Shown here one piece after another: positions 16,312 through 24,958 of a stretch of DNA of 64,000 bases. This DNA is from Hoyosella sp. YIM 151337 (lineage in GTDB: Bacteria; Actinomycetota; Actinomycetes; Mycobacteriales; Mycobacteriaceae): assembly GCF_026041215.1 (NCBI RefSeq), contig NZ_JAPEIQ010000043.1, positions 96,247-160,246 of the forward strand. Direction: 5' to 3'. Within the stretch, counting starts at the first letter, position 1. Each line of letters starts with the position of its first letter. The notes under the pieces were generated by a model, which made no database searches, was not told where the DNA came from, and saw nothing but the letters and a program-made list of their open reading frames with translations. The translations under genes were made by a program, and so were the position numbers.

Positions 16312-17351
16312 ATCAGTGGGATGACGTGGAGCGTGAGGTGCGGATCGTCGACACAACGCTGCGCGACGGTAGCCACGCGATGGCGCATCAGTTCACCGAA
16401 GAGAATGTGCGTGACACTGTCGCCGCTCTCGACCAGGCGGGAGTCTCACTCATCGAGGTTTCCCACGGGGACGGGCTGGGCGGCTCGACCTTCAACTATG
16501 GATTCTCTCTGGTGGACGAGCGCAAGCTCATTCGCACCGCGGTGGAAACCGCGAAGCAGGCGAAAATCGCAGTACTTCTTCTGCCTGGCCTGGGCACCGT
16601 GACAGACTTGAAGGCTGCCTGCGAGCTGGGCGCCGGTGCCGTGCGCATCGCCACGCATTGCACCGAGGCGGACGTCTCTGTTCAGCATTTCACCGCGGCG
16701 CGGGAACTGGGTCTCGAGACGGTCGGTTTCCTCATGCTGTCGCACATGGTGACCCCGGAGCAGCTCGCCAAGCAAGCGCGCATCATGGCCGACGCAGGCT
16801 GCCAGTGTGTGTACGTGGTCGACTCGGCAGGAGCGCTCATTCTCGAGGCCGCAGCGGACCGTGTCGCGGCGCTCGTGGCAGAACTGGGCGGGGACGCGCA
16901 GGTCGGCTACCACGGGCATCAAAACCTGTCGTTCGGCGTCGCCAATTCGGTTCTGGCGTATCGGGCCGGGGCGCGACAAATCGATGGTTCACTCGTCGCT
17001 CTGGGAGCTGGGGCAGGCAACTCTCCGACCGAGGTTCTCGCTGCGACGTTCGAGCGGCTCGGGATCGCTGCGGGTGTCGACAAGGATGCGCTGATGGCGG
17101 CTGCCGAGGACGTTGTGAAGCCGTTCATTACGAGGCTTCCGGTGATGGACCGGTCGTCGATCGTGCAGGGGTTTGCGGGTGTGTATTCGTCGTTCCTGCT
17201 GCACGCGGAGCGGGCTGCGGAACGGTACGGCGTACCCGCCCACGAAATCCTGTACCGCTGCGGTGAGCGCCGGTACGTCGGCGGTCAGGAAGACATGATC
17301 ATCAGTATTGCGCTCGAAATCCAGGAAGAGCGTGCATCGCTTTGCATCTGA
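16308..17351 (+). CDS. hsaF: 4-hydroxy-2-oxovalerate aldolase, HsaF/BphI type
   Basis: 347 residues of the HMGL-like/DmpG family. [15 protein letters not shown] (Arg19, Asp20: metal and catalytic) and [10 protein letters not shown] (metal His pair) are present, with the C-terminal communication domain that binds the dehydrogenase. It cleaves 4-hydroxy-2-oxoacids to pyruvate and an aldehyde, which HsaG takes over. Starts at GTG inside the hsaG stop. A 167-bp gap without a further KstR box separates it from the flavin monooxygenase gene. Confidence 0.93.
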   Translation: MNQWDDVEREVRIVDTTLRDGSHAMAHQFTEENVRDTVAALDQAGVSLIEVSHGDGLGGSTFNYGFSLVDERKLIRTAVETAKQAKIAVLLLPGLGTVTDLKAACELGAGAVRIATHCTEADVSVQHFTAARELGLETVGFLMLSHMVTPEQLAKQARIMADAGCQCVYVVDSAGALILEAAADRVAALVAELGGDAQVGYHGHQNLSFGVANSVLAYRAGARQIDGSLVALGAGAGNSPTEVLAATFERLGIAAGVDKDALMAAAEDVVKPFITRLPVMDRSSIVQGFAGVYSSFLLHAERAAERYGVPAHEILYRCGERRYVGGQEDMIISIALEIQEERASLCI

Positions 17352-17518
17352 TCTTTAGATAAAGAACGACATTTTCCACTATTTGCTTTCTGTACTGCGG
17401 CGGACCGAGACTAGGAGTACCAGATCACATTTCGCCGCAGAATTACCGCTCGACTGGGGCGGTTCGTCCGATGTATGGCACGCGGCGACTCTCACTTACC
17501 TATCGGGTGGAGTACACG

Positions 17519-18808
17519 ATGTCACATCAAGAGACCGAAGTCCTCGTCGTTGGAGCCGGGCAAGCTGGCGTCGCAATGAGCGAGCATCTCACCGAGCACG
17601 GTGTACCGCATCTGGTCCTGGAACGTGACCGTATTGCCGAGCGGTGGCGAACCGGGCGCTGGGACTCCCTGGTGGCGAACGGGCCGGCCTGGCACGACCG
17701 ATTCCCCAACATGGAATTCAGTGACGTCGCTCCGGACGCTTTCGCCCCGAAGGACCAGGTTGCCGACTACTTCGTCAAATACGCGGAGAAGTTCAGCGCG
17801 CCGATCCAGTGCGGTGTTGAGGTGCTTTCCGTCAGCAAGCTCGACCGCCGTCCCGGATTCCATGTGCAGACGTCAAAGGGAACAATAGGCGCGCAGTTCG
17901 TAGTCGCCGCGACCGGGCCGTTTCAGCGGCCGGTTATCCCGCCGGTCGTTCCGGATGATTCGGGTTTCCACCAGATCCACTCGAGTTCGTACCGCAACCC
18001 GCGACAGCTGCCCGACGGCGCTGTTCTTGTGGTGGGGGCCGGGTCTTCGGGAGTGCAGATCGCCGACGAACTACAGAAGTCAGGACGCCAGGTCTATCTC
18101 TCTGTAGGCCCCCACGACCGGCCCCCGCGGCGGTATCGCGGTCGCGATTTCTGCTGGTGGCTGGGTGTTCTCAACAAGTGGGACGCCGTGGCGCCGCCGC
18201 AGGGCGCGGAGCATGTGACGATCTCAGTCAGTGGGGCCGGCGGCGGCCAGACGGTCGACTTCCGCGGACTTGCCGCGAGCGGCATTCAGCTTGCTGGAAT
18301 GGCGGGGTCGTACGAAAACGGAATCTTGCACTTCGCGCCGGACCTTCGAGACAACATCGCTCGTGGCGATGCCAACTATCTCGCGCTCCTCGCTGAAGCC
18401 GACGCATACGTTGAGTGCAACGGTCTCGATCTCCCCGAGGAGTCCGAGGCTCACGTGCTAGGTCCGGACCCGGAAAGCGTGATCAGCCCACTGCTCTCCG
18501 TCGACTTAGCCGCTGCGGGTGTCACCACGATCGTCTGGGCAACCGGATTCAGTGTTGACTACAGCTGGCTCGGCGTTGACGCCGTCGATGAGAAAGGCCG
18601 TCCCAAGCATCAACGTGGTGTCTCGCCCGAGCCGGGAGTCTATTTTCTGGGCCTGCCCTGGCAGTCACGACGCGGATCCAGCTTCATCTGGGGAGTGTGG
18701 CACGACGCCAAATACATCGCGGATCACATCGAGATTCAGCGTGGATACCGCCAGCATGGGCTTCCCCACGCCCGTCCACAACTCAATCCCGTAGGAGCTC
18801 ACCAGTGA
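17519..18808 (+). CDS. flavin-containing monooxygenase (FAD/NADPH)
   Basis: 429 residues from ATG 17519, which has GGTGGAG upstream; the open frame to 17471 is not needed. FAD motif VLVVGAGQAGVAMSEHL, NADPH motif VVGAGSSGVQIADELQ and WATGFSVDYSW identify a class B-like monooxygenase (YUCCA/Baeyer-Villiger relatives). Such enzymes insert oxygen into ketones or hetero-atom compounds. It overlaps the Rid protein gene by four bases. The substrate is unknown; a ring-opening role in imidazole-acetate or in a steroid/aromatic side route are both possible. Confidence 0.87.
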   Translation: MSHQETEVLVVGAGQAGVAMSEHLTEHGVPHLVLERDRIAERWRTGRWDSLVANGPAWHDRFPNMEFSDVAPDAFAPKDQVADYFVKYAEKFSAPIQCGVEVLSVSKLDRRPGFHVQTSKGTIGAQFVVAATGPFQRPVIPPVVPDDSGFHQIHSSSYRNPRQLPDGAVLVVGAGSSGVQIADELQKSGRQVYLSVGPHDRPPRRYRGRDFCWWLGVLNKWDAVAPPQGAEHVTISVSGAGGGQTVDFRGLAASGIQLAGMAGSYENGILHFAPDLRDNIARGDANYLALLAEADAYVECNGLDLPEESEAHVLGPDPESVISPLLSVDLAAAGVTTIVWATGFSVDYSWLGVDAVDEKGRPKHQRGVSPEPGVYFLGLPWQSRRGSSFIWGVWHDAKYIADHIEIQRGYRQHGLPHARPQLNPVGAHQ

Positions 18809-19215
18809 AACACACCAGAATCCGGCGCTTCAATACCAGGGAAACGTATCCGGAGCAGAACCTGGACAACGATCTGTGTCAGGCCGTGGTTGCCAATGGC
18901 GTGGTGTATCTGCGCGGGCAGATCGGCCAAGATCTGGAGACGCGCGAAAGCGTGGGTATCGGTGATGTTGAAGCCCAGGCGGAAAAGGCCATGGCCAACA
19001 TTGACATGCTCATGAAGGAAGCGGGTGGCTCGCTCGAGCACATCGTCAAGGTCACTGTCTACGTGACGGATATCCGCTACCGCGAAGCCGTCTACCGGGT
19101 GATGGGGCGATGGCTAAAGGGCGTGTATCCAGTGTCCACCGGCCTGGTGGTCGATGCCCTGGCCCGGCCTGAATGGCTTGTCGAGATTGACGCTACCGCC
19201 GTGCTCGGAGACTAG
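18805..19215 (+). CDS. Rid-family (YjgF/UK114) protein lacking the deaminase arginine
   Basis: 136 residues from GTG 18805, with GGAG 6 bp upstream and overlap with the monooxygenase stop. The Rid fold is clear (CQAVVANGVVYLRGQIG, then LEHIVKVTVYVTD). In RidA proper, an Arg in the segment before the last strand binds the 2-aminoacrylate carboxylate. Here that place reads YPVSTG with Val110, so imine deamination of the RidA kind is unlikely. Such Rid variants sit in catabolic operons with oxygenases, perhaps handling reactive imines or enamines. The end lies 8 bp from the convergent ferredoxin gene. Confidence 0.85.
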   Translation: MKHTRIRRFNTRETYPEQNLDNDLCQAVVANGVVYLRGQIGQDLETRESVGIGDVEAQAEKAMANIDMLMKEAGGSLEHIVKVTVYVTDIRYREAVYRVMGRWLKGVYPVSTGLVVDALARPEWLVEIDATAVLGD

Positions 19216-19223
19216 AACAAAAG

Positions 19224-19415
19224 TCACTCGTCGACGTACAGCGCTCCCATGGGACATTGAGCGACGGCCTCATCTATGTCAGTTCGGTCAGCCTCAGTGA
19301 AGTCTTCTATGAGCAGTTGGACGACACCATCGTCGCCGACTTCAAAGATGTCCGAGCGGATTGCCTCGCAGAATCCCGTGCCCACGCAGGCGTTGGTATC
19401 GACCTGAATTTTCAT
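19224..19415 (-). CDS. small [3Fe-4S]/[4Fe-4S] ferredoxin
   Basis: 63 residues: C10-V-G-T-G-F-C16 and C53-PMGAL give a single-cluster ferredoxin with the second cysteine replaced (CxxTxxC), typical of [3Fe-4S] ferredoxins that serve P450s in actinobacteria. No P450 is in the window. It follows hsaE by 18 bp on the same strand and lies near korAB and the indolepyruvate-type oxidoreductase, which need ferredoxins, although those usually use low-potential types. Electron partner unknown. Confidence 0.88.
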   Translation of the reverse strand: MKIQVDTNACVGTGFCEAIRSDIFEVGDDGVVQLLIEDFTEADRTDIDEAVAQCPMGALYVDE

Positions 19416-19433
19416 ATCTCTGTCCTCCTCGAG

Positions 19434-20231
19434 CTAGCGCTGGTCGCTATCCGAAAAAACTGCTGTTACGTCGCCAAGCTCTCCCATGAACGCGGTGACC
19501 GAGTCCCCAGCGCTGATTGACTCGGCGCGCGTCATCGAGCCCGGCAGGATGACATGTCCGGGTTCGAGTGTCGTGCCGAGGGGCCCGACCGTGTTGGCGA
19601 GCCAGACCAGCGCATTGATGGGGGAGCCCAGCACAGCTCCGCCGACTCCCGTGCCGACGGTTTTCCCATTGATGCTCATGACGCAGCTGATCTTCGCGAG
19701 ATCAGCCTGGTGAAGGAGCGTCGGCTTGCTCCCGAGTACTACGCCGCCGGATGACGCGTTGTCCGCGATCGTATCGACGATCGAAATGCGCCAGTCCCGG
19801 ATGCGTGAATCGACGATTTCCAGCGCAGGAACGACGTAATCGACCGCCCGCACAGCGTCGGCAACGGTGACGCCAGGCCCCGTCAGCTGTCGCCCCAGGA
19901 CAAATCCGATTTCTGGTTCGATGCGGGGCTGGAGATAGCGAGTCGCGTCGATGGGCAGATGTTCCAGATGGAACATCGATGTCAGGAGGTGTCCATAATC
20001 CGGCTGGTCTACGCCCATTTGTGTTTGCATCGCGAGCGATGCCAGACCGACCTTATGTCCCTTGATGGTGTCACCACCAGCGAGCCACTGCTGGACGACT
20101 TCCTTTTGGATGCGGTACGCGTCTTCGATGGTAGATCCGGGAAAGTGATCAATGATGGGCTCTGTAGGTTTCCCCGTCTCGTAGGCATCCAGGATTGCCT
20201 GTGCGGCTTGGGAAATCGTTCCCGCTTCCAT
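19434..20231 (-). CDS. hsaE: 2-keto-4-pentenoate hydratase (HsaE/MhpD type)
   Basis: 265 residues from ATG 20231 (CGGAGA upstream; GTG 20255 is an alternative). GHKVGLAS, RIEPEIGFVLGR (metal ligands) and ALEIVDSRIRDW are hallmarks of the fumarylacetoacetase-like hydratases that add water to 2-hydroxypentadienoates. The product is the 4-hydroxy-2-oxoacid cleaved by HsaF, so hsaE, hsaF and hsaG make a complete lower pathway, although hsaE is on the other strand. A perfect KstR box lies 44 bp upstream. Confidence 0.92.
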   Translation of the reverse strand: MEAGTISQAAQAILDAYETGKPTEPIIDHFPGSTIEDAYRIQKEVVQQWLAGGDTIKGHKVGLASLAMQTQMGVDQPDYGHLLTSMFHLEHLPIDATRYLQPRIEPEIGFVLGRQLTGPGVTVADAVRAVDYVVPALEIVDSRIRDWRISIVDTIADNASSGGVVLGSKPTLLHQADLAKISCVMSINGKTVGTGVGGAVLGSPINALVWLANTVGPLGTTLEPGHVILPGSMTRAESISAGDSVTAFMGELGDVTAVFSDSDQR

Positions 20232-20274
20232 ATAGCTCTCCGTCTGTTGGTGCACTAGACCCCCACTAGAATAG

Positions 20275-20288
20275 TAGAACGTGTTCTA
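20275..20288. promoter_or_regulatory. perfect KstR-like operator between hsaE and korA
   Basis: TAGAACGTGTTCTA matches TnnAACnnGTTnnA at all defined positions and has 6-2-6 symmetry. It sits 44 bp before hsaE (minus) and 66 bp before korA (plus), so one repressor dimer could control both. The same core occurs twice before hsaG. Confidence 0.7.
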
Positions 20289-20353
20289 TTAGTGTGGGAA
20301 GGGGTAACGCGCGGACGATCCCGTGCGGACGTGACACAAAGGAACCACACCGA

Positions 20354-22219
20354 ATGGCAGACAACACGACAGAGCGGGTTGTAGTACGGTTCGCGGGGGA
20401 CTCCGGTGACGGCATGCAACTCACAGGAGAACGCTTCGCGTCCTCCACCGCCATCTTCGGCAACGATCTCGCGACACTCCCCGATTTTCCAGCCGAGATT
20501 AGAGCCCCACAAGGCACCATTCCAGGGGTCTCATCGTTCCAGATCCATTTCGCTGGCCACGACATCCTCACACCTGGTGACCGTCCCGACGTACTGGTCG
20601 TCATGAACCCCGCGGCCCTGCACGCGAACCTCAAAGATTTGCGTAGCGGCGGCGTCATCATCGCGAACAGTGACGAGTTCACCAAACGCAACGTACAAAA
20701 AGCGGGATACACCACGAACCCACTCGAAGACGACTCGCTCGACAGTTACCAGGTTCACCCAGTCGCGATGACGTCGCTCACCGAGGGTGCCGTCGCGCCC
20801 GCGGGCGTCGGCAAGAAGGACGCTTCCCGCTGTAAGAATATGTTTGCCCTGGGCCTTCTGTCCTGGATGTACCACCGGCCTGTCGCACACACCGAGCAGT
20901 TCTTGCGGCGCAAATTCGCGAAGGCACCCGCTGTCGCGGATGCGAACGTTCTCGCGTTGCATGCTGGCTGGAACTACGGCGAGACGATCGAATCGGCGGT
21001 CGCCCGCATCGAGATTCCGCCCGCGCGGTTACCGCCGGGCAAGTACCGGCAGATCACCGGCAATATCGCCCTGGCGTACGGCATTGTTGCCGCAGGGCAG
21101 TGCGCGCGCATGCCCGTCCTTCTTGGGTCGTACCCGATCACGCCAGCAAGCAGCATCCTGCATGAGCTCAGCAAGCACAAAAACTTCGGCGTCACGACCA
21201 TTCAGGCAGAAGACGAAATCGCCGCGGTAGGTGCGGCACTTGGCGCCTCGTTCGGCGGGGCGCTCGGGGTTACCACAACATCGGGCCCAGGTCTCGCGCT
21301 CAAGGCGGAGACCATCGGGCTCGCCGTGATGACCGAGTTACCGCTGATAGTAGTCGACGTCCAGCGCGGTGGGCCCTCCACCGGACTTCCCACGAAGACC
21401 GAGCAGGCGGACCTGCTGCAGGCTTTTTACGGTCGCAATGGGGAGTCGCCGGTGGCAGTGCTAGCTCCGGCATCTCCCGCCGACTGTTTTGACATCGCGC
21501 TGGAAGCAGCCAGGATCGCACTGACGTACCGCACGCCGGTCATCGTGCTGTCGGACGGAATGATCGCGAACGGCAGCGAACCCTGGCGCATCCCTGACGT
21601 CTCCACGTTGCCGGAATTTTCCGCAGATTTTGCGACCGAACCCAACGCACCCGACGGTTCTGGGGAGTATTGGCCGTATCAGCGCGACCCACACACTCTC
21701 GCACGCGAGTGGGCGATACCCGGCACCCCCGGGCTCGAGCACCGCATAGGTGGTCTCGAGAAAGCTGATGGCAAGGGCGGCATTTCGTACGACCCAGAAA
21801 ACCACGACACAATGGTGCGGCTGCGCCACGCCAAGATCGATGGCATCGACGTTCCCAACGTAGAGGTCGACGACCCAACCGGCGACGCGGATGTGCTCGT
21901 CGTCGGATGGGGGTCGACACACGGGCCGATCGGTGCGGGCTGCCGCCGCGTGCGGCGCCGGGGATTGAGCGTCGCGCAGGCACATCTGCGGTATCTCAAC
22001 CCGCTACCAGCGAATCTCGGTGACGTACTGCGGCGCTATGAACGCGTCGTTGTGCCGGAAATGAACCTCGGACAGCTGGGAATGCTGCTTCGCTCGAAGT
22101 TCTTGATCGACGCGATTCCCTACACCAAAGTCAGCGGTATGCCGTTCAAGGCGGAGGAAGTAGAGCAGATGCTGCTCGATCAGCTGGCGCCCACGACAGC
22201 CAAAGCAGGTGCACGATGA
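20354..22219 (+). CDS. korA: 2-oxoglutarate:ferredoxin oxidoreductase, fused gamma-alpha subunit
   Basis: 621 residues from ATG 20354 (AAAGGA upstream); the frame open to 20294 has no ribosome site. The gamma domain (RFAGDSGDGMQLTGERFA) comes first, then the alpha domain with GSYPITPASSILHELS and DVQRGGPSTGLPTKTEQADL. With KorB it makes succinyl-CoA from 2-oxoglutarate and CoA, reducing ferredoxin; mycobacteria use this enzyme to run the TCA cycle during growth on fatty acids or sterols. The KstR-like box upstream fits that use. Confidence 0.93.
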   Translation: MADNTTERVVVRFAGDSGDGMQLTGERFASSTAIFGNDLATLPDFPAEIRAPQGTIPGVSSFQIHFAGHDILTPGDRPDVLVVMNPAALHANLKDLRSGGVIIANSDEFTKRNVQKAGYTTNPLEDDSLDSYQVHPVAMTSLTEGAVAPAGVGKKDASRCKNMFALGLLSWMYHRPVAHTEQFLRRKFAKAPAVADANVLALHAGWNYGETIESAVARIEIPPARLPPGKYRQITGNIALAYGIVAAGQCARMPVLLGSYPITPASSILHELSKHKNFGVTTIQAEDEIAAVGAALGASFGGALGVTTTSGPGLALKAETIGLAVMTELPLIVVDVQRGGPSTGLPTKTEQADLLQAFYGRNGESPVAVLAPASPADCFDIALEAARIALTYRTPVIVLSDGMIANGSEPWRIPDVSTLPEFSADFATEPNAPDGSGEYWPYQRDPHTLAREWAIPGTPGLEHRIGGLEKADGKGGISYDPENHDTMVRLRHAKIDGIDVPNVEVDDPTGDADVLVVGWGSTHGPIGAGCRRVRRRGLSVAQAHLRYLNPLPANLGDVLRRYERVVVPEMNLGQLGMLLRSKFLIDAIPYTKVSGMPFKAEEVEQMLLDQLAPTTAKAGAR

Positions 22220-23148
22220 ATGGACTCGACCTCATCCCGCTGAGCGAAAGCCCGCAAAAAGCGAAAGACTTCAAGTCCGACCAGGAAGTCCGCTGGTGTC
22301 CCGGTTGTGGCGACTACATTGTTTTGAACGCCGTGCAGGCGTTCCTCCCTTCGCTGGGTCTGAAACGCGAAAACATCGTGTTCATTTCCGGTATTGGGTG
22401 TTCTTCGCGGTTCCCGTATTACCTGAATACCTACGGCATGCACTCGATCCACGGCCGCGCCCCGGCGATCGCGACGGGACTCGCCGTCGCGCGGCCAGAC
22501 CTGTCAGTGTGGGTAGTGACAGGTGACGGCGACGCATTGTCTATCGGCGGCAACCATTTCATCCATGCGCTCCGCCGCAACGTCAACCTAAAGATCTTGC
22601 TGTTTAACAACCGCATCTACGGCCTGACAAAAGGACAGTACTCACCAACATCCGAAGCCGGGAAGATCACCTCGTCAACACCAATGGGTTCGCTCGATCA
22701 TCCCTTCAATCCGGTGTCGCTGGCGCTTGGCGCGGACGCCACATTCGTCGGGCGTGCGCTCGACTCTGATCGACAAGGACTGACAGAGGTGCTCGAAGCG
22801 GCCGCCCGTCATCGGGGTGCCGCGTTCGTCGAGATCTACCAGAACTGCCCGATTTTCAACCAGGGCGCGTTCGACGCTCTCAAAACGGATGATGGCGAAT
22901 CGTTGCTGCTGCGGTTGCAGCCGGGGATCGAGGTCGACGGCCGAATCCACGACCCCTCTGACCCCGATCCGACCGGCGCCTTCGCCTTGTCTCGTATCGA
23001 GGGCCGGACGCCGATCGGTATCTTCCGGCAGGTTGAGCGACCGGCGTACGACGACCTGGTGCGCGATCAAGTGGCGCAGGCGCAAGCTTCGGCGCAGCCG
23101 AACCTGCAGTACCTGCTCGATGGGCATGACACCTGGGTGGTGGAGTAG
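22216..23148 (+). CDS. korB: 2-oxoglutarate:ferredoxin oxidoreductase, beta subunit
   Basis: 310 residues, overlapping korA by four bases (ATGA). EVRWCPGCGDY and SGIGCSSRFPYY hold iron-sulfur cysteines; VTGDGDALSIGGNH and NNRIYGLTKGQYSPTS bind thiamine diphosphate and magnesium. The mycobacterial protein is longer (about 370 residues). Here the segment after FDALKTDDGESLLLRL goes almost directly to HDPSDPDPTGAFALSR, so an internal stretch of roughly 30-40 residues seems absent. The frame is intact and the catalytic part complete. Confidence 0.92.
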   Translation: MNGLDLIPLSESPQKAKDFKSDQEVRWCPGCGDYIVLNAVQAFLPSLGLKRENIVFISGIGCSSRFPYYLNTYGMHSIHGRAPAIATGLAVARPDLSVWVVTGDGDALSIGGNHFIHALRRNVNLKILLFNNRIYGLTKGQYSPTSEAGKITSSTPMGSLDHPFNPVSLALGADATFVGRALDSDRQGLTEVLEAAARHRGAAFVEIYQNCPIFNQGAFDALKTDDGESLLLRLQPGIEVDGRIHDPSDPDPTGAFALSRIEGRTPIGIFRQVERPAYDDLVRDQVAQAQASAQPNLQYLLDGHDTWVVE

Positions 23149-23170
23149 GGGGCGTGTTTCGAGAGAGAAG

Positions 23171-23207
23171 GCGATTTCTCCCCAGTCACGGGCCGGGGAG
23201 AAATCGC
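23171..23207. terminator. stem-loop between convergent korB and secreted-protein genes
   Basis: GCGATTTCTCCCC (23171-23183) and GGGGAGAAATCGC (23195-23207) form a perfect 13-bp stem with an 11-nt loop. It has no long T-run but is symmetric, so it can stop transcription from both sides. Confidence 0.75.
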
Positions 23208-23229
23208 GTTACCGCGTGGGTGAGAGTTC

Positions 23230-23640
23230 TTAGCTGCCGGAGATGCTTCCGAAGCCGCCGCCGCCGTTGGCTGTTGGGATCACAAAGGGTCCATCGATTC
23301 GGGCGAATGGAATGAGATCACTATCCTCGCACAGGGCTTGCGTGAAGTAGGTGCCGTCGGGGAGGGCATCGAAGGTTACGGTTTCCTCGATAGCACCATC
23401 CTCATCTCCGTCGGCAACATGTGCCTCGTCCATATATGAAAGGTCGTTCGAAACGACCATCAGGTTGCACGCGAAACCTGGCTCCCCCGTCAGACCGAGG
23501 GCGAAAGAAATCTCGTCGCCGCTCGCAGTGACGTGGGCAGTTCCCGTCACCGCCGCTGCGCTGGCGCCTGTGCCCAAGGTAAGTGCGAGTGCTGTTGCAG
23601 CAGCGAACGCAGTTGTACGCCCGATGACGTGACTCTTCAT
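23230..23640 (-). CDS. small secreted protein of unknown function
   Basis: 136 residues. A Sec signal peptide is clear (MKSHVIGRTTAFAAATALAL, then TLGTGASAA with an AxA-type cleavage site near residue 28). The mature part has two cysteines (FACNLMV, ALCEDSD), probably one disulfide, an acidic loop (ADGDEDGAIEE) and a Gly/Ser-rich C-terminus (NGGGGFGSISGS). It resembles short secreted beta proteins of mycolic-acid actinobacteria, but I do not recognise a named family. Monocistronic, convergent with korB. Confidence 0.75.
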   Translation of the reverse strand: MKSHVIGRTTAFAAATALALTLGTGASAAAVTGTAHVTASGDEISFALGLTGEPGFACNLMVVSNDLSYMDEAHVADGDEDGAIEETVTFDALPDGTYFTQALCEDSDLIPFARIDGPFVIPTANGGGGFGSISGS

Positions 23641-23926
23641 CGCAGATGTCTCCTATTTCCAGGGCATGCAGTAAACACTGCAGCTCGGGTGTGGGTGCGC
23701 GGAGCTCGTGTGCCTGCTGCTCGACGACGAAACAAGGCATGGCGTACGTGACTCCTGTGCCCGCTGGGGCTTGAGGAGCATATCCGGCAGAATGCCGCGG
23801 AGTTTGAGCTATTTGTGCAAATTAGGCTGTTTGACTGACATGTGGACCTGGTCGCCAGAGCGTCCCCCAGGGGCGTGTGACCGAGGCCGGAGGCCTCTCT
23901 CATCGGGAGTGCGCGATGTCCAGTAG
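23641..23926. other. intergenic stretch without a supported gene
   Basis: Upstream region of the divergent secreted-protein and VOC genes. Open frames on both strands here have no ribosome site or recognisable family. An imperfect inverted repeat (GCATGCAGT ... ACTGCAG) at about 23665-23683 may belong to the secreted-protein promoter. Nothing else stands out. Confidence 0.5.
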
Positions 23927-23970
23927 TCAAGTTTGTCTAGCTGCGGTAGAGTGAGTCTAGACAAATTTGA
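23927..23970. promoter_or_regulatory. 14-bp inverted repeat, probable PadR operator
   Basis: TCAAGTTTGTCTAG (23927-23940) and CTAGACAAATTTGA (23957-23970) are inverted repeats with one mismatch and a 16-bp spacer, so their centres are 30 bp (about three helical turns) apart. It ends 18 bp before the VOC gene, whose partner is a PadR regulator. Confidence 0.6.
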
Positions 23971-23988
23971 TTAGTAAAGGAGGCCGCG

Positions 23989-24378
23989 ATGGCTTCGCTC
24001 GCGCCGTACGTCATGGTGGATGACGCAAGGGTGTTCAAGAACTTCGTAGAACAGGTCTTCGGGGCTGAGGTGCTTACGGTTGTCCCGCTGCCGGAGGACC
24101 CGTCGCGGACGCTTCACGCTCAGGCGCGAATCGGTGACGACATCTTCTACTTCGCGGATTCCGGCCCTGGTGGCATGAAGTGTTTGGACTCGCCTGACGA
24201 GCCGGTGCACATCCAGATGTGGACGACAGTGGCAGACCCGGACACTTCGTTCTCCCGGGCGATTGCCGCCGGGGCCCGACCGGTCCTGGAGGTCAGCGAA
24301 CTAGAGGACGGCACGAGGTCGGGCGGATTCGTCGATCCATTCGGCACGCTGTGGTGGGTCAACAGTCAGGCTCAGTAA
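23989..24378 (+). CDS. VOC-superfamily protein (PhnB/glyoxalase-like)
   Basis: 129 residues with an AAAGGAGG site before ATG. The fold pattern (PYVMVDDARVFKNFVEQVFGA, then DDIFYFADSG, ending FVDPFGTLWWVNSQ) is that of PhnB-like VOC proteins, metal-dependent enzymes or binding proteins for small toxic molecules. It is in an operon with a PadR regulator 16 bp downstream, so it is likely a self-controlled resistance or detoxification unit. Substrate not visible. Confidence 0.85.
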   Translation: MASLAPYVMVDDARVFKNFVEQVFGAEVLTVVPLPEDPSRTLHAQARIGDDIFYFADSGPGGMKCLDSPDEPVHIQMWTTVADPDTSFSRAIAAGARPVLEVSELEDGTRSGGFVDPFGTLWWVNSQAQ

Positions 24379-24394
24379 CTTAATCGGAGGTCAT

Positions 24395-24958
24395 ATGTCG
24401 GCGGTGCGGTTGCTGGTGCTCGGTGCAGTGCGCAGGAGGGGGTGCGCCCACGGCTATCAGGTCCGCTCCGACTTGGAATCATGGGGTGCGCACGAGTGGT
24501 CAACCGCGGCGCCGGGGTCGATCTACCACGCGCTCAAATCGATGGCCGGGCGCGGTTTGCTCGCCGTTCACGAAGAGGCTGCGAGCGATGCGGGAGGTCC
24601 GCCCCGCATCGAGTACGAGCTGACGGCCGAAGGGGAAGCCGCCTACTTCTCGCTGCTCCGTGAGGCGCTCTCCGGCAGGGATGACAAGCTCGACGAGCTG
24701 ACGGCGGCCGTGGGCCTCATCGACGATCTTCCCCGCGCGGAGGCAATCGAACTCCTTCACAAGCGTGCCGAAGCAATGGACTTGTGGTTGCGGAGCATTC
24801 GTGAGCATGTCCCGACGGATGCCAACCTCGATGAGTGGGGACCAGTTGGTGAGGTGATCGGGCTGTGGACGACTACTGCCAGGACTCGCGCAGAGTGGAC
24901 TCGCGGTCTGATCAGCCGTCTGGAGGGCGGGGCGTTCACGATGGCGGACGAGCGCTAA
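24395..24958 (+). CDS. PadR-family transcriptional regulator
   Basis: 187 residues. The N-terminal winged helix is typical (LLVLGAVRRRGCAHGYQVRS, PGSIYHALKSMAGRGLL), with the usual C-terminal helices for dimerisation (about 110-180). It follows the VOC gene and very probably represses both through the inverted repeat at 23927-23970. Its last four bases overlap the convergent Lrp gene. Confidence 0.88.
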   Translation: MSAVRLLVLGAVRRRGCAHGYQVRSDLESWGAHEWSTAAPGSIYHALKSMAGRGLLAVHEEAASDAGGPPRIEYELTAEGEAAYFSLLREALSGRDDKLDELTAAVGLIDDLPRAEAIELLHKRAEAMDLWLRSIREHVPTDANLDEWGPVGEVIGLWTTTARTRAEWTRGLISRLEGGAFTMADER

